Assembly (NCBI GenBank): GCA_028342535.1 | Contig: JAOLWQ010000003.1 | Span: 80,571 to 144,570, forward strand | DNA length: 64,000 bases | Source: Methylophilaceae bacterium | GTDB taxonomy: Bacteria > Pseudomonadota > Gammaproteobacteria > Burkholderiales > Methylophilaceae | Direction: 5' to 3' | Shown here: positions 1 to 8,065 of the stretch, one piece after another | Numbering within the stretch: position 1 is the first letter of the stretch | How the letters are laid out: the number at the start of each line of letters is the position of its first letter | Program-made: the position numbers and the translations under genes | The notes under the pieces: generated by a model | What the model was told of the DNA's origin: nothing | Seen by the model: the letters and a program-made list of their open reading frames with translations, nothing else | Database searches by the model: none

Positions 1-267
1 ATATCTGAATTACCTGAAGGAATCTATACCGTATTAAGTGATCGAGGTCATAATTTATCAGGGGGTCAACAACAACGTATAACGCTAGCTAGAACAATTT
101 ATAAAAATAGACAAATAATGATTTTGGATGAATCTTTAAGTGCGCTTGATAAAGCAAGTCAAATTCGAATATTGAATAATTTAAAAAAATTATATTCAGG
201 CAAAGTAATTTTAGTAAGTCATGATCCGATTGATTCTGCACTGTTTAATAAAGTATTCAAATTATGA
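1..267 (+). CDS. ABC transporter ATP-binding domain, C-terminal part (5' end outside window)
   Basis: The reading frame is open from base 1 to TGA at 265-267. It shows an ABC signature (LSGGQQQR), a Walker B with catalytic Glu (IMILDES), a D-loop (LSALD) and the H-loop His (VILVSHD), in the order of an ABC nucleotide-binding domain. The protein ends about 20 residues after the H-loop, as in exporters where this domain is C-terminal. The ATG of the next gene overlaps its stop by 4 bases, so it belongs to the glycan cluster and may export a glycan or glycolipid. The substrate cannot be told from this fragment. Confidence 0.9.
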   Translation: MSELPEGIYTVLSDRGHNLSGGQQQRITLARTIYKNRQIMILDESLSALDKASQIRILNNLKKLYSGKVILVSHDPIDSALFNKVFKL

Positions 268-1037
268 ATTTAATAGATAAAGAAATTTCAAAAGAATACT
301 CGGAGCGAGGGTATGTAATTTTTAAAAACATCCTAACAACTGAAGAGTTGAAATATTTGAGAGATGTATTTTCTAGCCTTTATACTGATAGTAAGAGCGT
401 AAATGAAAATATAAAAGTGCGTTGCTACGATGACTTTCCATACTTTATTTGCGAAGGAGTAAATGTAGCTACTATTGAGGATTTTGTAGGTAAATTACCT
501 GAGCGAGTTTCCTTAATTTTATTTAAAATGAAAATTATTGAAAATTCAATAAAGTTACTTAAGGGTAAGCCCGTTTCATTAAAATTATATAGGGCTCATG
601 TTACTGGAAAATTTAGTTATGAAGGTCCTTGGCATCGAGATCAGCATTTTAGTGAAGAAGACTCTGATATACTCTGCAACATATATCTTTATGCGGAATC
701 TGGTATGAGATTTTTTAATAAGTCTTGCGATTTACATAAAGCAGACTCGATATATTTTGGAGAAGATATTCAGGATTCGAATTTCAGCATTCTTAGTGCT
801 AAAGCAGGTGATGTTGTTTTTCTTGATCCAAAGATAATACATAAACCTTATTCTGCTTCTAAAAGACTACATTTGCATTTTAGGTTTACTTCTAATTACA
901 ACAAGTACCTTGACTTCGCTAACTACAAGAGCGATCAGAAATTTTATTCCAGAGATAAGAGTTTTTTTGCTGGTCTTAAAAGAACTTATAGACTGTTAAG
1001 AAGGGTTATAAATGGTAATTCTAAAACAAATTATTAA
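264..1037 (+). CDS. PhyH-family 2-oxoglutarate/Fe(II) dioxygenase-like protein
   Basis: The 257-aa protein has the pattern of phytanoyl-CoA dioxygenase-like enzymes. It has an early GYVIFKNILT segment (about 16-25), a metal-binding H-x-D in WHRDQH (H124, D126), and a distal His in IIHKP (H193). Arginines at 201 and 207 could bind 2-oxoglutarate. Such enzymes hydroxylate small molecules or sugars; the substrate is unknown. It overlaps the ABC gene upstream by 4 bases and the methyltransferase downstream by 26, so translational coupling is likely. Its place in a glycan cluster suggests that it modifies a sugar or lipid precursor, which is inference. Confidence 0.75.
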   Translation: MNLIDKEISKEYSERGYVIFKNILTTEELKYLRDVFSSLYTDSKSVNENIKVRCYDDFPYFICEGVNVATIEDFVGKLPERVSLILFKMKIIENSIKLLKGKPVSLKLYRAHVTGKFSYEGPWHRDQHFSEEDSDILCNIYLYAESGMRFFNKSCDLHKADSIYFGEDIQDSNFSILSAKAGDVVFLDPKIIHKPYSASKRLHLHFRFTSNYNKYLDFANYKSDQKFYSRDKSFFAGLKRTYRLLRRVINGNSKTNY

Positions 1038-1719
1038 TACATTTCTATGTCCTAAATTTTTGTTCAATCTATTAGTAAGTAATAGAACGTACGATAAAAT
1101 TACAGACTCTAAAAAAATAAGTTTCGATTGGAGCAAAATTATATATTTTTATCCAACTATAATAGATGCAAAAAGTTGGTACTTTGGGGATAAGGGTGAA
1201 TATAGAGACCCCACTGGTTTTGTTAAGCTACGTGAAGGAATAGATAATTATTTTTTGGATTATCTTTCCAATAATATAAATTCAAATCGATCTATACTTG
1301 ACCTTGGATGCAATTCTGGGAGGCATTTAAATGCTCTGCATAAACTTGGTTATGAAAATCTAAACGGTGTGGATGTAATGAGTTCTTCATTAAATAATTT
1401 TAAAAAATTATTTAATGCCACTTATTCTATTACCAATATCAAACAAGATTTTTTTCAGAGATTTCTAAGTGAAGCAAGAGAAAATTCATACGATTGTGTC
1501 TATACAATTGGCGCCACAATTGAGCTCGTTCATCCCTCTTATGATATTGTTAAAGCTATGTGTCGCGTATCTAGTAAAAATATACTGCTTGTTATTCAGC
1601 CTGAGCGACATGAATATCCAAGATTTTATAAATATGAATTTACTAGAAACGGATTTAAGCTTAAGCACGAAAAAAAGTTATCTGATTCACACTATTTTTA
1701 CCATTTTACGAAGGAATAG
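1012..1719 (+). CDS. Class I SAM-dependent methyltransferase
   Basis: The 235-aa protein has a clear motif I, ILDLGCNSG (about 95-103), followed by a plausible motif II acidic residue in GVDVMSS, so it is a Rossmann-fold SAM-dependent methyltransferase. The N-terminal 90 residues resemble no domain I recognise. It overlaps the dioxygenase gene by 26 bases and is followed 8 bases later by a very short ORF. In this cluster it may methylate a sugar or a glycan end. The acceptor is unknown. Confidence 0.8.
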   Translation: MVILKQIINTFLCPKFLFNLLVSNRTYDKITDSKKISFDWSKIIYFYPTIIDAKSWYFGDKGEYRDPTGFVKLREGIDNYFLDYLSNNINSNRSILDLGCNSGRHLNALHKLGYENLNGVDVMSSSLNNFKKLFNATYSITNIKQDFFQRFLSEARENSYDCVYTIGATIELVHPSYDIVKAMCRVSSKNILLVIQPERHEYPRFYKYEFTRNGFKLKHEKKLSDSHYFYHFTKE

Positions 1720-1727
1720 GAGATGGA

Positions 1728-1865
1728 ATGAGAGTTGCGATTATACATTCTGATGGAGGGGCTTTTGTGATTCCAAATTGGCGCGTTGTTGATATTGATG
1801 ATCATGATGATTGGAAAAGGGCTGAGTTGGTTTTTGTAACTCTAGAAAGTTATTTGAATGAATAA
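1728..1865 (+). CDS. 45-aa ORF resembling the C-terminal end of CMP-nonulosonate cytidylyltransferases
   Basis: ATG 1728 is preceded by AGGAG (1718-1722) at 5-base spacing, one of the best ribosome binding sites in this cluster. The 45 residues contain IPNWRVVDIDDHDDWKRAEL, which resembles the end of NeuA/PseF-type cytidylyltransferases, where an R-x-x-D-I-D-x-x-x-D-W/F-x-x-A-E pattern is typical. The catalytic N-terminal domain (about 180 aa) is absent, and the upstream space is taken by the methyltransferase gene. It overlaps the next start by 8 bases. It could be a remnant left after recombination, or a small protein kept in use. The similarity is from memory of the family, not a search. 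Confidence 0.5.
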   Translation: MRVAIIHSDGGAFVIPNWRVVDIDDHDDWKRAELVFVTLESYLNE

Positions 1866-2739
1866 AAAGTTAATGATATTGGGTGGCAGTGGCTATCTTG
1901 GGTCTTCTCTTTGTTCCTATTTTAAAGATTCTAATTATGATGTCATTTCTTATGGATACAGTAAAAAAAGTCAGCTAGTTTTAGATGCTACGGATTATTC
2001 TCTGCTTGAAGAATCACTCCTGCATTACCTTCCTAACGTTATAATAAATTGTATAGGTTTTACTGATGTAAATGGTTGCGAGCTTGAACCTGAGAAAGCA
2101 TTTTCTTTAAATTCTAGAGTTGCATTTAATATTGCAAGCTGTATTCAAAAGAACAAACTTGATACATATTTAATTCAAATCTCCACTGATCATGTTTACG
2201 ATAACCCATGTGCTAGCCTAGAAGAAGAGGTTGTTCTTAGAAATTACTATGCTTACTCTAAACTTATTGGCGATTTATACGCAAGAGATGTTCAATCTGC
2301 AGTACTTCGAACAAATTTTATTGGGCTTAATAATAAATGCCCTAATGTAGGTTTTACAGAATGGATTTATAATACTTTATCATCAGGAAAGATTATTAAT
2401 GCATTTGATGATATTTTATTTAATCCGCTTTCATTAGATTCACTAGCTAAATATATTACTAAGATTGTCGATTTGAGACCTGAGGGCGTGTATAATCTCG
2501 GCTCATCAGATGGAATATCAAAGGCTGAATTTATTCTATTTTTTGCTAAAGAATTAGACTTGCAAACAAGTTTAGTTAATGTAGTTTCGTCAGAGAATTC
2601 GAACCATTCAAACGTCAATCGACCCAAGAGTATGCTAATGAATTGTAATAAGATAGAAGAGCTTTTAGATATATCCATGCCAACAACACTTGAAGAAATA
2701 AAAAGTGTTGCTGAGCCATACAAGATAAGTAGGGGGTAA
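1858..2739 (+). CDS. RmlD-like NAD(P)-dependent sugar reductase/epimerase
   Basis: The 293-aa protein is an extended short-chain dehydrogenase. It has an N-terminal nucleotide-binding GGSGYLGSSL (9-18), a catalytic Y131-x-x-x-K135 in YYAYSK, and ISTDHVYD (108-115), typical of dTDP-4-dehydrorhamnose reductase relatives. Length fits RmlD (about 290-300). No RmlA, B or C lies in this window, so rhamnose synthesis itself is not shown. It may reduce a 4-keto sugar made by the PseB-like dehydratase downstream. It sits between the cytidylyltransferase-like fragment and the NeuB-type gene with overlaps on both sides. Confidence 0.8.
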   Translation: MNKKLMILGGSGYLGSSLCSYFKDSNYDVISYGYSKKSQLVLDATDYSLLEESLLHYLPNVIINCIGFTDVNGCELEPEKAFSLNSRVAFNIASCIQKNKLDTYLIQISTDHVYDNPCASLEEEVVLRNYYAYSKLIGDLYARDVQSAVLRTNFIGLNNKCPNVGFTEWIYNTLSSGKIINAFDDILFNPLSLDSLAKYITKIVDLRPEGVYNLGSSDGISKAEFILFFAKELDLQTSLVNVVSSENSNHSNVNRPKSMLMNCNKIEELLDISMPTTLEEIKSVAEPYKISRG

Positions 2740-2741
2740 TG

Positions 2742-3812
2742 ATGGAAATAAACGGTAAGGCTATAAGCAAGTCAAGTCCAACTTATTTTATAGCAGATGT
2801 TGCAGCAAACCATGATGGAGATCTTGAGAGGGCAAAAGACCTAATATATATGGCAGCTGAAGCTGGAGCAGATGCTGCTAAATTTCAACACTTTCAAGCA
2901 GGGACAATTGTTTCTAATTACGGGTTTAATTCATTAGGAGGTCAACAGTCTCATCAAGCTAAGTGGAAAAAAAGCGTTTATGAAGTTTACGAAGATGCTA
3001 GTGTAAGTTTGAACTGGACTGAGACTCTTATAGATACTTGTAATAAAGCAAAAATCGCATTCTTCACCACACCATACTCATTAGAGGTTGTTGATTACTT
3101 GGACAAGCATGTCCCAGCCTACAAAATTGGATCTGGTGATATCAATTGGCCAGAAATGATAAAAAAGGTAGCAAGCAAAAACAAACCTTATTTTATTGCA
3201 ACTGGAGCATCTTCTAAAAACGATGTTTTGAAAGCTGTTAATTTAGCAATTAGCATAAACCCTAATCTTTGCGTTATGCAATGCAATACTAACTACACTG
3301 CAAGTCTGGAAAATTTTAAATATATTCATCTTAATGTCTTAAAATTATATGCTGAACTATTTCCAGAAATCTGTCTTGGGCTAAGCGATCATACACCAGG
3401 ACATTCGACGGTATTAGGCGCAGTAACTCTTGGAGCTAGGGCGATTGAAAAGCATTTTACTGATTCGAATGAGAGAGTTGGTCCTGACCATGCATTTTCG
3501 ATGAATCCAAATTCATGGAAAGAAATGGTTGAGAGAACAAGAGAACTTGAACTTTCTCTTGGCTCTCAGATTAAAAAAGTTGAAGAAAATGAAACTGAAA
3601 CTGTTGTTTTGCAACGAAGGGCTATGAGAGCTTCGAGGAGTCTAAGAAAAGGAGAGAAAATCATGAAAAATGATTTTTATCCGCTGAGACCATGTCCAGA
3701 AGATGCTATGGATTTGATGGAATTGAATTCAATGGTTGGTATGAGGGTTTCAAGAGATATTGTTAGTGGAGATTATATCAAGTCTGGAGACTTGCATTCT
3801 AAAAATGATTGA
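2742..3812 (+). CDS. NeuB/PseI-family nonulosonic acid synthase
   Basis: The protein (about 356 aa) is an N-acetylneuraminate-synthase-type TIM barrel with a C-terminal SAF (antifreeze-like) domain. It has YFIADVAANHDGDLERAK near the N-terminus, the barrel motif YKIGSGDINWPEM, LSDHTPG, and the C-terminal stretch MRASRSLRKGEKI typical of the SAF domain. Family members condense phosphoenolpyruvate with a 6-carbon amino sugar to give sialic, legionaminic or pseudaminic acid; which one cannot be decided here. I chose ATG 2742 over ATG 2739 because the AGGGGG at 2731-2736 is too close to the first ATG. A matching cytidylyltransferase is only represented by the short ORF at 1728. Confidence 0.88.
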   Translation: MEINGKAISKSSPTYFIADVAANHDGDLERAKDLIYMAAEAGADAAKFQHFQAGTIVSNYGFNSLGGQQSHQAKWKKSVYEVYEDASVSLNWTETLIDTCNKAKIAFFTTPYSLEVVDYLDKHVPAYKIGSGDINWPEMIKKVASKNKPYFIATGASSKNDVLKAVNLAISINPNLCVMQCNTNYTASLENFKYIHLNVLKLYAELFPEICLGLSDHTPGHSTVLGAVTLGARAIEKHFTDSNERVGPDHAFSMNPNSWKEMVERTRELELSLGSQIKKVEENETETVVLQRRAMRASRSLRKGEKIMKNDFYPLRPCPEDAMDLMELNSMVGMRVSRDIVSGDYIKSGDLHSKND

Positions 3813-4533
3813 TATTTCTTTTTTAGTTACGGCTCATAATAGCGAGCTATATGTTGAAAAATGTATTGACAGTATTTTAAATCAAGATAAATCAAGTTTA
3901 ACTTCAGAATTGATTGTAATTGATGATGGCAGTTTTGATAATACAAGAAACTTATTATTAAATTACGGGAATAAAGCAAGAATTTATTTGCAAGACAATA
4001 AAGGGGTTGAGGTAGCAGCAAATTTTGGAATTTATAAAGCCAAGGGAAGATTTGTTTGTAGAGTAGATTCCGATGATGCGCTAAAAAGTGATTTTCTAAA
4101 AAATATTTCTCATTATCTTAAAAATGATAATAATTTTTATTATGGTAATTATGATTTGATGAATTATAATTCAGAGATATTGAAACATATGCATTTGCCA
4201 AATTTCTCAATACCTGAGATTTTAGAGCGAGGAGATTTCTTAGCAACAGGTACGATATTTCCGAAAAATCTAATTTTAGATTTTGGAGCATATAGTGAAG
4301 TAAAAAAAAATTGTGGCTTAGAGAATTATGAATTAGTTATAAAGATGATTTTAGCTGGAGTGATTGGGGTTCATATAGACAAACCTTTATTTTACTATAG
4401 AGCTCATGATCAAAATTTGAGTAATAAAAAAAGATTAGAAATTATTAGCTATGGAAATGATATGATGAAAAAGGAAGCGAAAACAAAGTATCTGACTAAT
4501 GAATTTCACCCACATGGATTGAGACTCAATTGA
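3805..4533 (+). CDS. Family 2 glycosyltransferase
   Basis: The 242-aa protein has a GT-A fold. ISFLVTAHNSELYVEKCID opens the nucleotide-binding domain, VIDDGS lies at about 38-43, and the metal-binding DSDD is at 88-91. ATG 3805 is chosen because the family core begins right there; a longer frame from 3760 would lie inside the NeuB gene. It overlaps the NeuB stop by 8 bases and the next gene by 4. It probably transfers a sugar from a nucleotide donor in building the surface glycan. Confidence 0.88.
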   Translation: MIDISFLVTAHNSELYVEKCIDSILNQDKSSLTSELIVIDDGSFDNTRNLLLNYGNKARIYLQDNKGVEVAANFGIYKAKGRFVCRVDSDDALKSDFLKNISHYLKNDNNFYYGNYDLMNYNSEILKHMHLPNFSIPEILERGDFLATGTIFPKNLILDFGAYSEVKKNCGLENYELVIKMILAGVIGVHIDKPLFYYRAHDQNLSNKKRLEIISYGNDMMKKEAKTKYLTNEFHPHGLRLN

Positions 4534-5213
4534 ACAAAGATAATATTCTAATTATTGCTGCCCATCCTGATGACGATATTTTAGGTTGTGGTGGGTTTAT
4601 ATCCAAATATCGAAAAACAAAAGTTTTTAAGGTTATCTTCATTGCTGAAGGATCAACATCGAGATTTGATAATCCAGACTCAGTTGAGGCCAATAGCGCG
4701 CTTGTAAACCGACAGAATATGGCTGTTAATGCATTAAAAAAACTTGGAGTTTCAGATATCGAGTTTAATAACTTGCCATGTGGAAAGCTTGATCAAATCC
4801 CATTGCTAGAAATCAATAAAATTATAGAAAAAGGAATTGATGAATTTAAACCTACTATGATTTTTACACACTCTGCATCTGATCTCAATCAAGACCATAA
4901 AATAATAAATAAATCGACATTAATTGCTACCAGACCACTTCCTAATAGAAAGGTTGAAAGTCTACTTTCCTTTGAGGTTTTGAGTTCTTCTGAATGGAAT
5001 TTTAGCAAATACTTTTCACCAAATTTTTTTGAGGAAATGACTTTTGAAGATATAAAAAATAAGCAAGAGGCTATGGCTATCTACCAATCAGAAATGGGAG
5101 AATTTCCCTTTCCTAGATCAAATCTTGGAATAGAAACATTAGCAAGATACAGAGGTATGCAATCAGGTTATAATTTTTCTGAAGCATATGAGGTGATAAG
5201 GATTTTTAGATGA
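4530..5213 (+). CDS. PIG-L/LmbE-family deacetylase
   Basis: The 227-aa protein starts at TTG 4530, overlapping the previous stop. It carries the family's zinc site AAHPDDDILGCGG (10-22) and a later HSASDLNQDH that would supply the third His ligand. PIG-L enzymes remove acetyl groups from N-acetylated sugars (GlcNAc-PI, bacillithiol and mycothiol precursors) or related small molecules. The next gene, overlapping by 4 bases, is a formyltransferase-fold protein. The pair therefore suggests de-N-acetylation followed by another N-acylation of a cluster sugar. The reaction is inferred from context. Confidence 0.85.
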   Translation: MNKDNILIIAAHPDDDILGCGGFISKYRKTKVFKVIFIAEGSTSRFDNPDSVEANSALVNRQNMAVNALKKLGVSDIEFNNLPCGKLDQIPLLEINKIIEKGIDEFKPTMIFTHSASDLNQDHKIINKSTLIATRPLPNRKVESLLSFEVLSSSEWNFSKYFSPNFFEEMTFEDIKNKQEAMAIYQSEMGEFPFPRSNLGIETLARYRGMQSGYNFSEAYEVIRIFR

Positions 5214-5863
5214 AAATACTGTGTGTTGGTTACCGTGACTGGGCCTTAAATATTTATAACAAGCTTCATAATTCAATGCCTGAATTTGACTTCGAAATCA
5301 TCTCTAACGAAAAAGATTTTAATTCGTATAACCTTGAAAGTTTCAGTCCCGAAATAATTTTGTTTTATGGTTGGAGCTCTATAATACCAAAAAATATTAC
5401 TGAAAAATATAATTGTTTAATGCTTCACCCTTCAGCATTACCCAAATACAGAGGTGGAAGTCCATTACAAAATCAGATAATAGATGGAGTATTAGATTCG
5501 AAAGCCACTATTTTTAAAATGACAAATGAATTGGATGCAGGTGATATTTTAGCTGCTAGCGACTTATGCTTAAGAGGCTCTATTGGTGAAATCTTTAATC
5601 AATTAGAAGATATAGGTTTTGAAATGACGAAAGAAATTTTACTAGGGGATATAAAATACCAGAAGCAGGATAATTCTTTGGCTACACATCACCAACGAAG
5701 GAGCCCAGAATTAAGCGAGTTAACTCTCGAGGAAATTTTAAATATGGATGCAATGTATTTATACAACAAAATTAGAATGCTGGGTGATCCATATCCTAAT
5801 GCATTTATCAGGACACGCGATGGAAAAAAACTTTTAATCAAATGTGCTGAAATAGAGGGATAA
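5210..5863 (+). CDS. Formyltransferase-fold (GART/Fmt-like) protein, probably sugar-modifying
   Basis: The 217-aa protein resembles the N-terminal domain of methionyl-tRNA formyltransferase and sugar N-formyltransferases: LHPSALPKYRGGSPLQNQI (72-90) and MTNELDAGDIL (104-114). It lacks the usual C-terminal Fmt domain and is short, which fits sugar enzymes better than Fmt. The His (H73) and Asp (D112) of the N-x-H...D catalytic set are present. The Asn position two residues before the His is Met71 (CLMLHPS), which is unusual. A ribosome binding site AAGGA precedes ATG 5210. It follows the deacetylase directly, so it may re-acylate the amine that enzyme exposes. Confidence 0.78.
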   Translation: MKILCVGYRDWALNIYNKLHNSMPEFDFEIISNEKDFNSYNLESFSPEIILFYGWSSIIPKNITEKYNCLMLHPSALPKYRGGSPLQNQIIDGVLDSKATIFKMTNELDAGDILAASDLCLRGSIGEIFNQLEDIGFEMTKEILLGDIKYQKQDNSLATHHQRRSPELSELTLEEILNMDAMYLYNKIRMLGDPYPNAFIRTRDGKKLLIKCAEIEG

Positions 5864-5866
5864 TTT

Positions 5867-6859
5867 ATGTTAAAAAATAGTACTATTTTGGTTACAGGCG
5901 GAACCGGTTCTTTTGGAAATGTTTTTTTACCTATGACCTTGCAGAAATACTCTCCTAAGAAAATAATAATTTTTTCTAGGGATGAAATGAAGCAGTGGGA
6001 GATGGCCAAGCACTATGTTAATAACGATAAAGTCAGATTCTTTATAGGAGATATTCGAGACAAAGATAGGCTTTACAGGGCTCTGGATGGGGTAGACTAT
6101 GTTGTTCATGCGGCTGCTACTAAAATCGTTCCTACAGCAGAATACAATCCATTTGAATGCATTAAGACGAATATTGATGGAGCAATGAATCTTATTGATG
6201 CCTGCTTGGATTCAAATGTAAAAAGATTAATTGCCTTGTCAACTGATAAAGCATCTAGTCCCACTAATTTATATGGGGCTACAAAACTTGCCTCCGATAA
6301 ACTTTTCGTTGCAGGAAATTCATATTCAGGTACTGAAAATTGCAAATTTTCTGTTGTTAGGTACGGAAACGTAATGGGCTCACGAGGCTCCGTAATACCT
6401 TTCTTTATGGAAAAAGTCGCAAACGGAGAGCCGATACCCATCACTGATGAAAGAATGACTCGGTTTATGATAACTCTAGAAGAAGCTGTTCAGCTGGTAT
6501 GGCATGCTTTCGAAGATATGATTGGTGGAGAAGTTTATGTAAAGAAAATACCATCAATGAATATAATGGACATTGCTGAGGCGATATCAGAAAAAACAAA
6601 AACTAATTTTATTGGTATTCGCCCCGGAGAGAAACTTCATGAACAGATGATAGGAGAGGAAGATTGTCATTACTCTTATGACTATGATGCTCATTACAAA
6701 ATTTTACCTGCAATTAATGATTGGTACCTAGATCCAGAAAGAATTAAAAATGGAAAAAAAGTTCCTCAGGATTTTAGTTATAACTCTAAAAACAATTCAG
6801 AATGGATGTCTGTTATGCAATTAAGGTCTTGGATTAAAAAAAAATATGGTGATATTTAG
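5867..6859 (+). CDS. PseB-like UDP-GlcNAc 4,6-dehydratase
   Basis: The 330-aa protein is an extended SDR of the PseB/FlaA1 type. It has GGTGSFG (11-17) for NAD(P), SRDEMKQWEM (37-46), LSTDKAS with D127/K128, and Y136-x-x-x-K140 (LYGATK). PseB enzymes make a UDP-4-keto-6-deoxy sugar, the first step to pseudaminic acid and other 6-deoxy amino sugars. No PseC-type aminotransferase is visible in the window; it may lie upstream of base 1. A GAGGG ribosome binding site lies just before ATG 5867. Together with the NeuB homologue it points to a 9-carbon or 6-deoxy-amino sugar in the surface glycan. Confidence 0.87.
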   Translation: MLKNSTILVTGGTGSFGNVFLPMTLQKYSPKKIIIFSRDEMKQWEMAKHYVNNDKVRFFIGDIRDKDRLYRALDGVDYVVHAAATKIVPTAEYNPFECIKTNIDGAMNLIDACLDSNVKRLIALSTDKASSPTNLYGATKLASDKLFVAGNSYSGTENCKFSVVRYGNVMGSRGSVIPFFMEKVANGEPIPITDERMTRFMITLEEAVQLVWHAFEDMIGGEVYVKKIPSMNIMDIAEAISEKTKTNFIGIRPGEKLHEQMIGEEDCHYSYDYDAHYKILPAINDWYLDPERIKNGKKVPQDFSYNSKNNSEWMSVMQLRSWIKKKYGDI

Positions 6860-6912
6860 TAGGTATAAAAAACTTTTAGCTCTAATTTATTTTATCTTTA
6901 ATTGCTAAAGTT

Positions 6913-7053
6913 TTGAATATAAGGATCATATATTACGCTTCGACGAGCAAGTTATCAGACGAATTTAGTATTAATAGAATTATTCAGTTAGTTAGTAAGC
7001 AAATTAATTTAGCACTTAGAATTAATACTGAATATAAGGAACGTTATGGATAA
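6913..7053 (+). CDS. Possible 46-aa small ORF between the dehydratase and next glycosyltransferase genes
   Basis: This is the only open reading of note in the 186-base gap 6860-7045. It starts at TTG 6913, runs 47 codons including the stop, and overlaps the next start by 8 bases, a spacing common in this cluster. There is no good ribosome binding site and no recognisable domain; the predicted protein is basic with alternating Ile, Leu and Asn. It may equally be a decayed gene end or chance. Confidence 0.2.
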   Translation: MNIRIIYYASTSKLSDEFSINRIIQLVSKQINLALRINTEYKERYG

Positions 7054-8065
7054 ATACTTAATTACACCAGCATTCGATAAAACATTTCCTGAGGAACAAT
7101 TAATATTTGGTTTTAAGAGTCAAACTTGGCGAAGAAATTTTTTCAAAAAGATATATATTCACAACACCGATGGATTTAGAGTCCCATTTGACAAATTATT
7201 AGTAGTAGATAACTTAATAAATCTTTTTGGTTTTGCAAAAATAAAAGATTTTCTATTTAATCTCCCATGCAGCTTTGCTTTTTATATTCGCTATTTTCGA
7301 AAATTTAAACTTGGATTTTATGAGACTATATTTTTTTATGTTTCTTATCAGAAGATAATATCAAGCAATAAAGGAATCTTATTTAGAGTTATAGAGTTTA
7401 ATGGTATTGACTTTATTTTTCACATGCTTGCTAAAAAACTAAACTCTAAGGTTGTTTATTTTCTTCACACTATGAAGCCTTTATCAATGATTGATAAATT
7501 TTTTTTAAAGGAAATATCGAAAAATAGTAATTTTTATTTAATTGTTCCTTCACAGTATCACTTAGAATTAATCAATAAATTTATTCCCACTAAAAATCTA
7601 ATTTTATCAAACTACAATAGTTTACTTAGAGTTCCTGAACAAAAAAAGTTTGATTACTCTGGAAGTGCTCAGTATTTAGTCCTTCTTAATGGCGATAGTT
7701 CGGATAAAATTTTTTTAACCGAAGTGGAGCGTATTTTTGGAAATAATTTAGTTATAAGGCCCCATCCTTCAGATGCTTCTTTATTTAATCATCCAATTCA
7801 AAATTCTGATATGAATATTTTTAAGGGTGTGATTTATAATAAAAGCTCTGCAATTCTTAGGCTAGAATGGATACATCTACCTAAGTTTTTTATTGCAGTC
7901 TCAAAAGATGATGAGGATATTTTAGGTGAGGCTAAAGTCGATGCAGGTTTTGTAAGCAATAACTCTTCGATGATAAATGAAGAGTATATTTTAAAAAAAT
8001 TCCATACTCTTCAAGATGATGAGAATTTTTGGAGGAGATTAAGTGAAAATTTTAGTTCTGAATGA
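7046..8065 (+). CDS. Putative glycosyltransferase-like protein of the glycan cluster
   Basis: The 339-aa protein has a good ribosome binding site (AAGGA five bases before ATG 7046). I do not recognise a defined family. Features seen are a two-domain-like layout, an aromatic and basic N-terminal half (RYFRKFKLGFYETIFFYV), VVYFLHTMKP near the middle, and NNLVIRPHPSDASLF (about 230-244). The latter resembles the RPHP element of GT-B, capsule-type or CDP-glycerol transferases. It overlaps the pyruvyltransferase-like gene by 23 bases. A sugar transferase acting in the cluster is the likely role, but this is weakly supported. Confidence 0.6.
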   Translation: MDKYLITPAFDKTFPEEQLIFGFKSQTWRRNFFKKIYIHNTDGFRVPFDKLLVVDNLINLFGFAKIKDFLFNLPCSFAFYIRYFRKFKLGFYETIFFYVSYQKIISSNKGILFRVIEFNGIDFIFHMLAKKLNSKVVYFLHTMKPLSMIDKFFLKEISKNSNFYLIVPSQYHLELINKFIPTKNLILSNYNSLLRVPEQKKFDYSGSAQYLVLLNGDSSDKIFLTEVERIFGNNLVIRPHPSDASLFNHPIQNSDMNIFKGVIYNKSSAILRLEWIHLPKFFIAVSKDDEDILGEAKVDAGFVSNNSSMINEEYILKKFHTLQDDENFWRRLSENFSSE

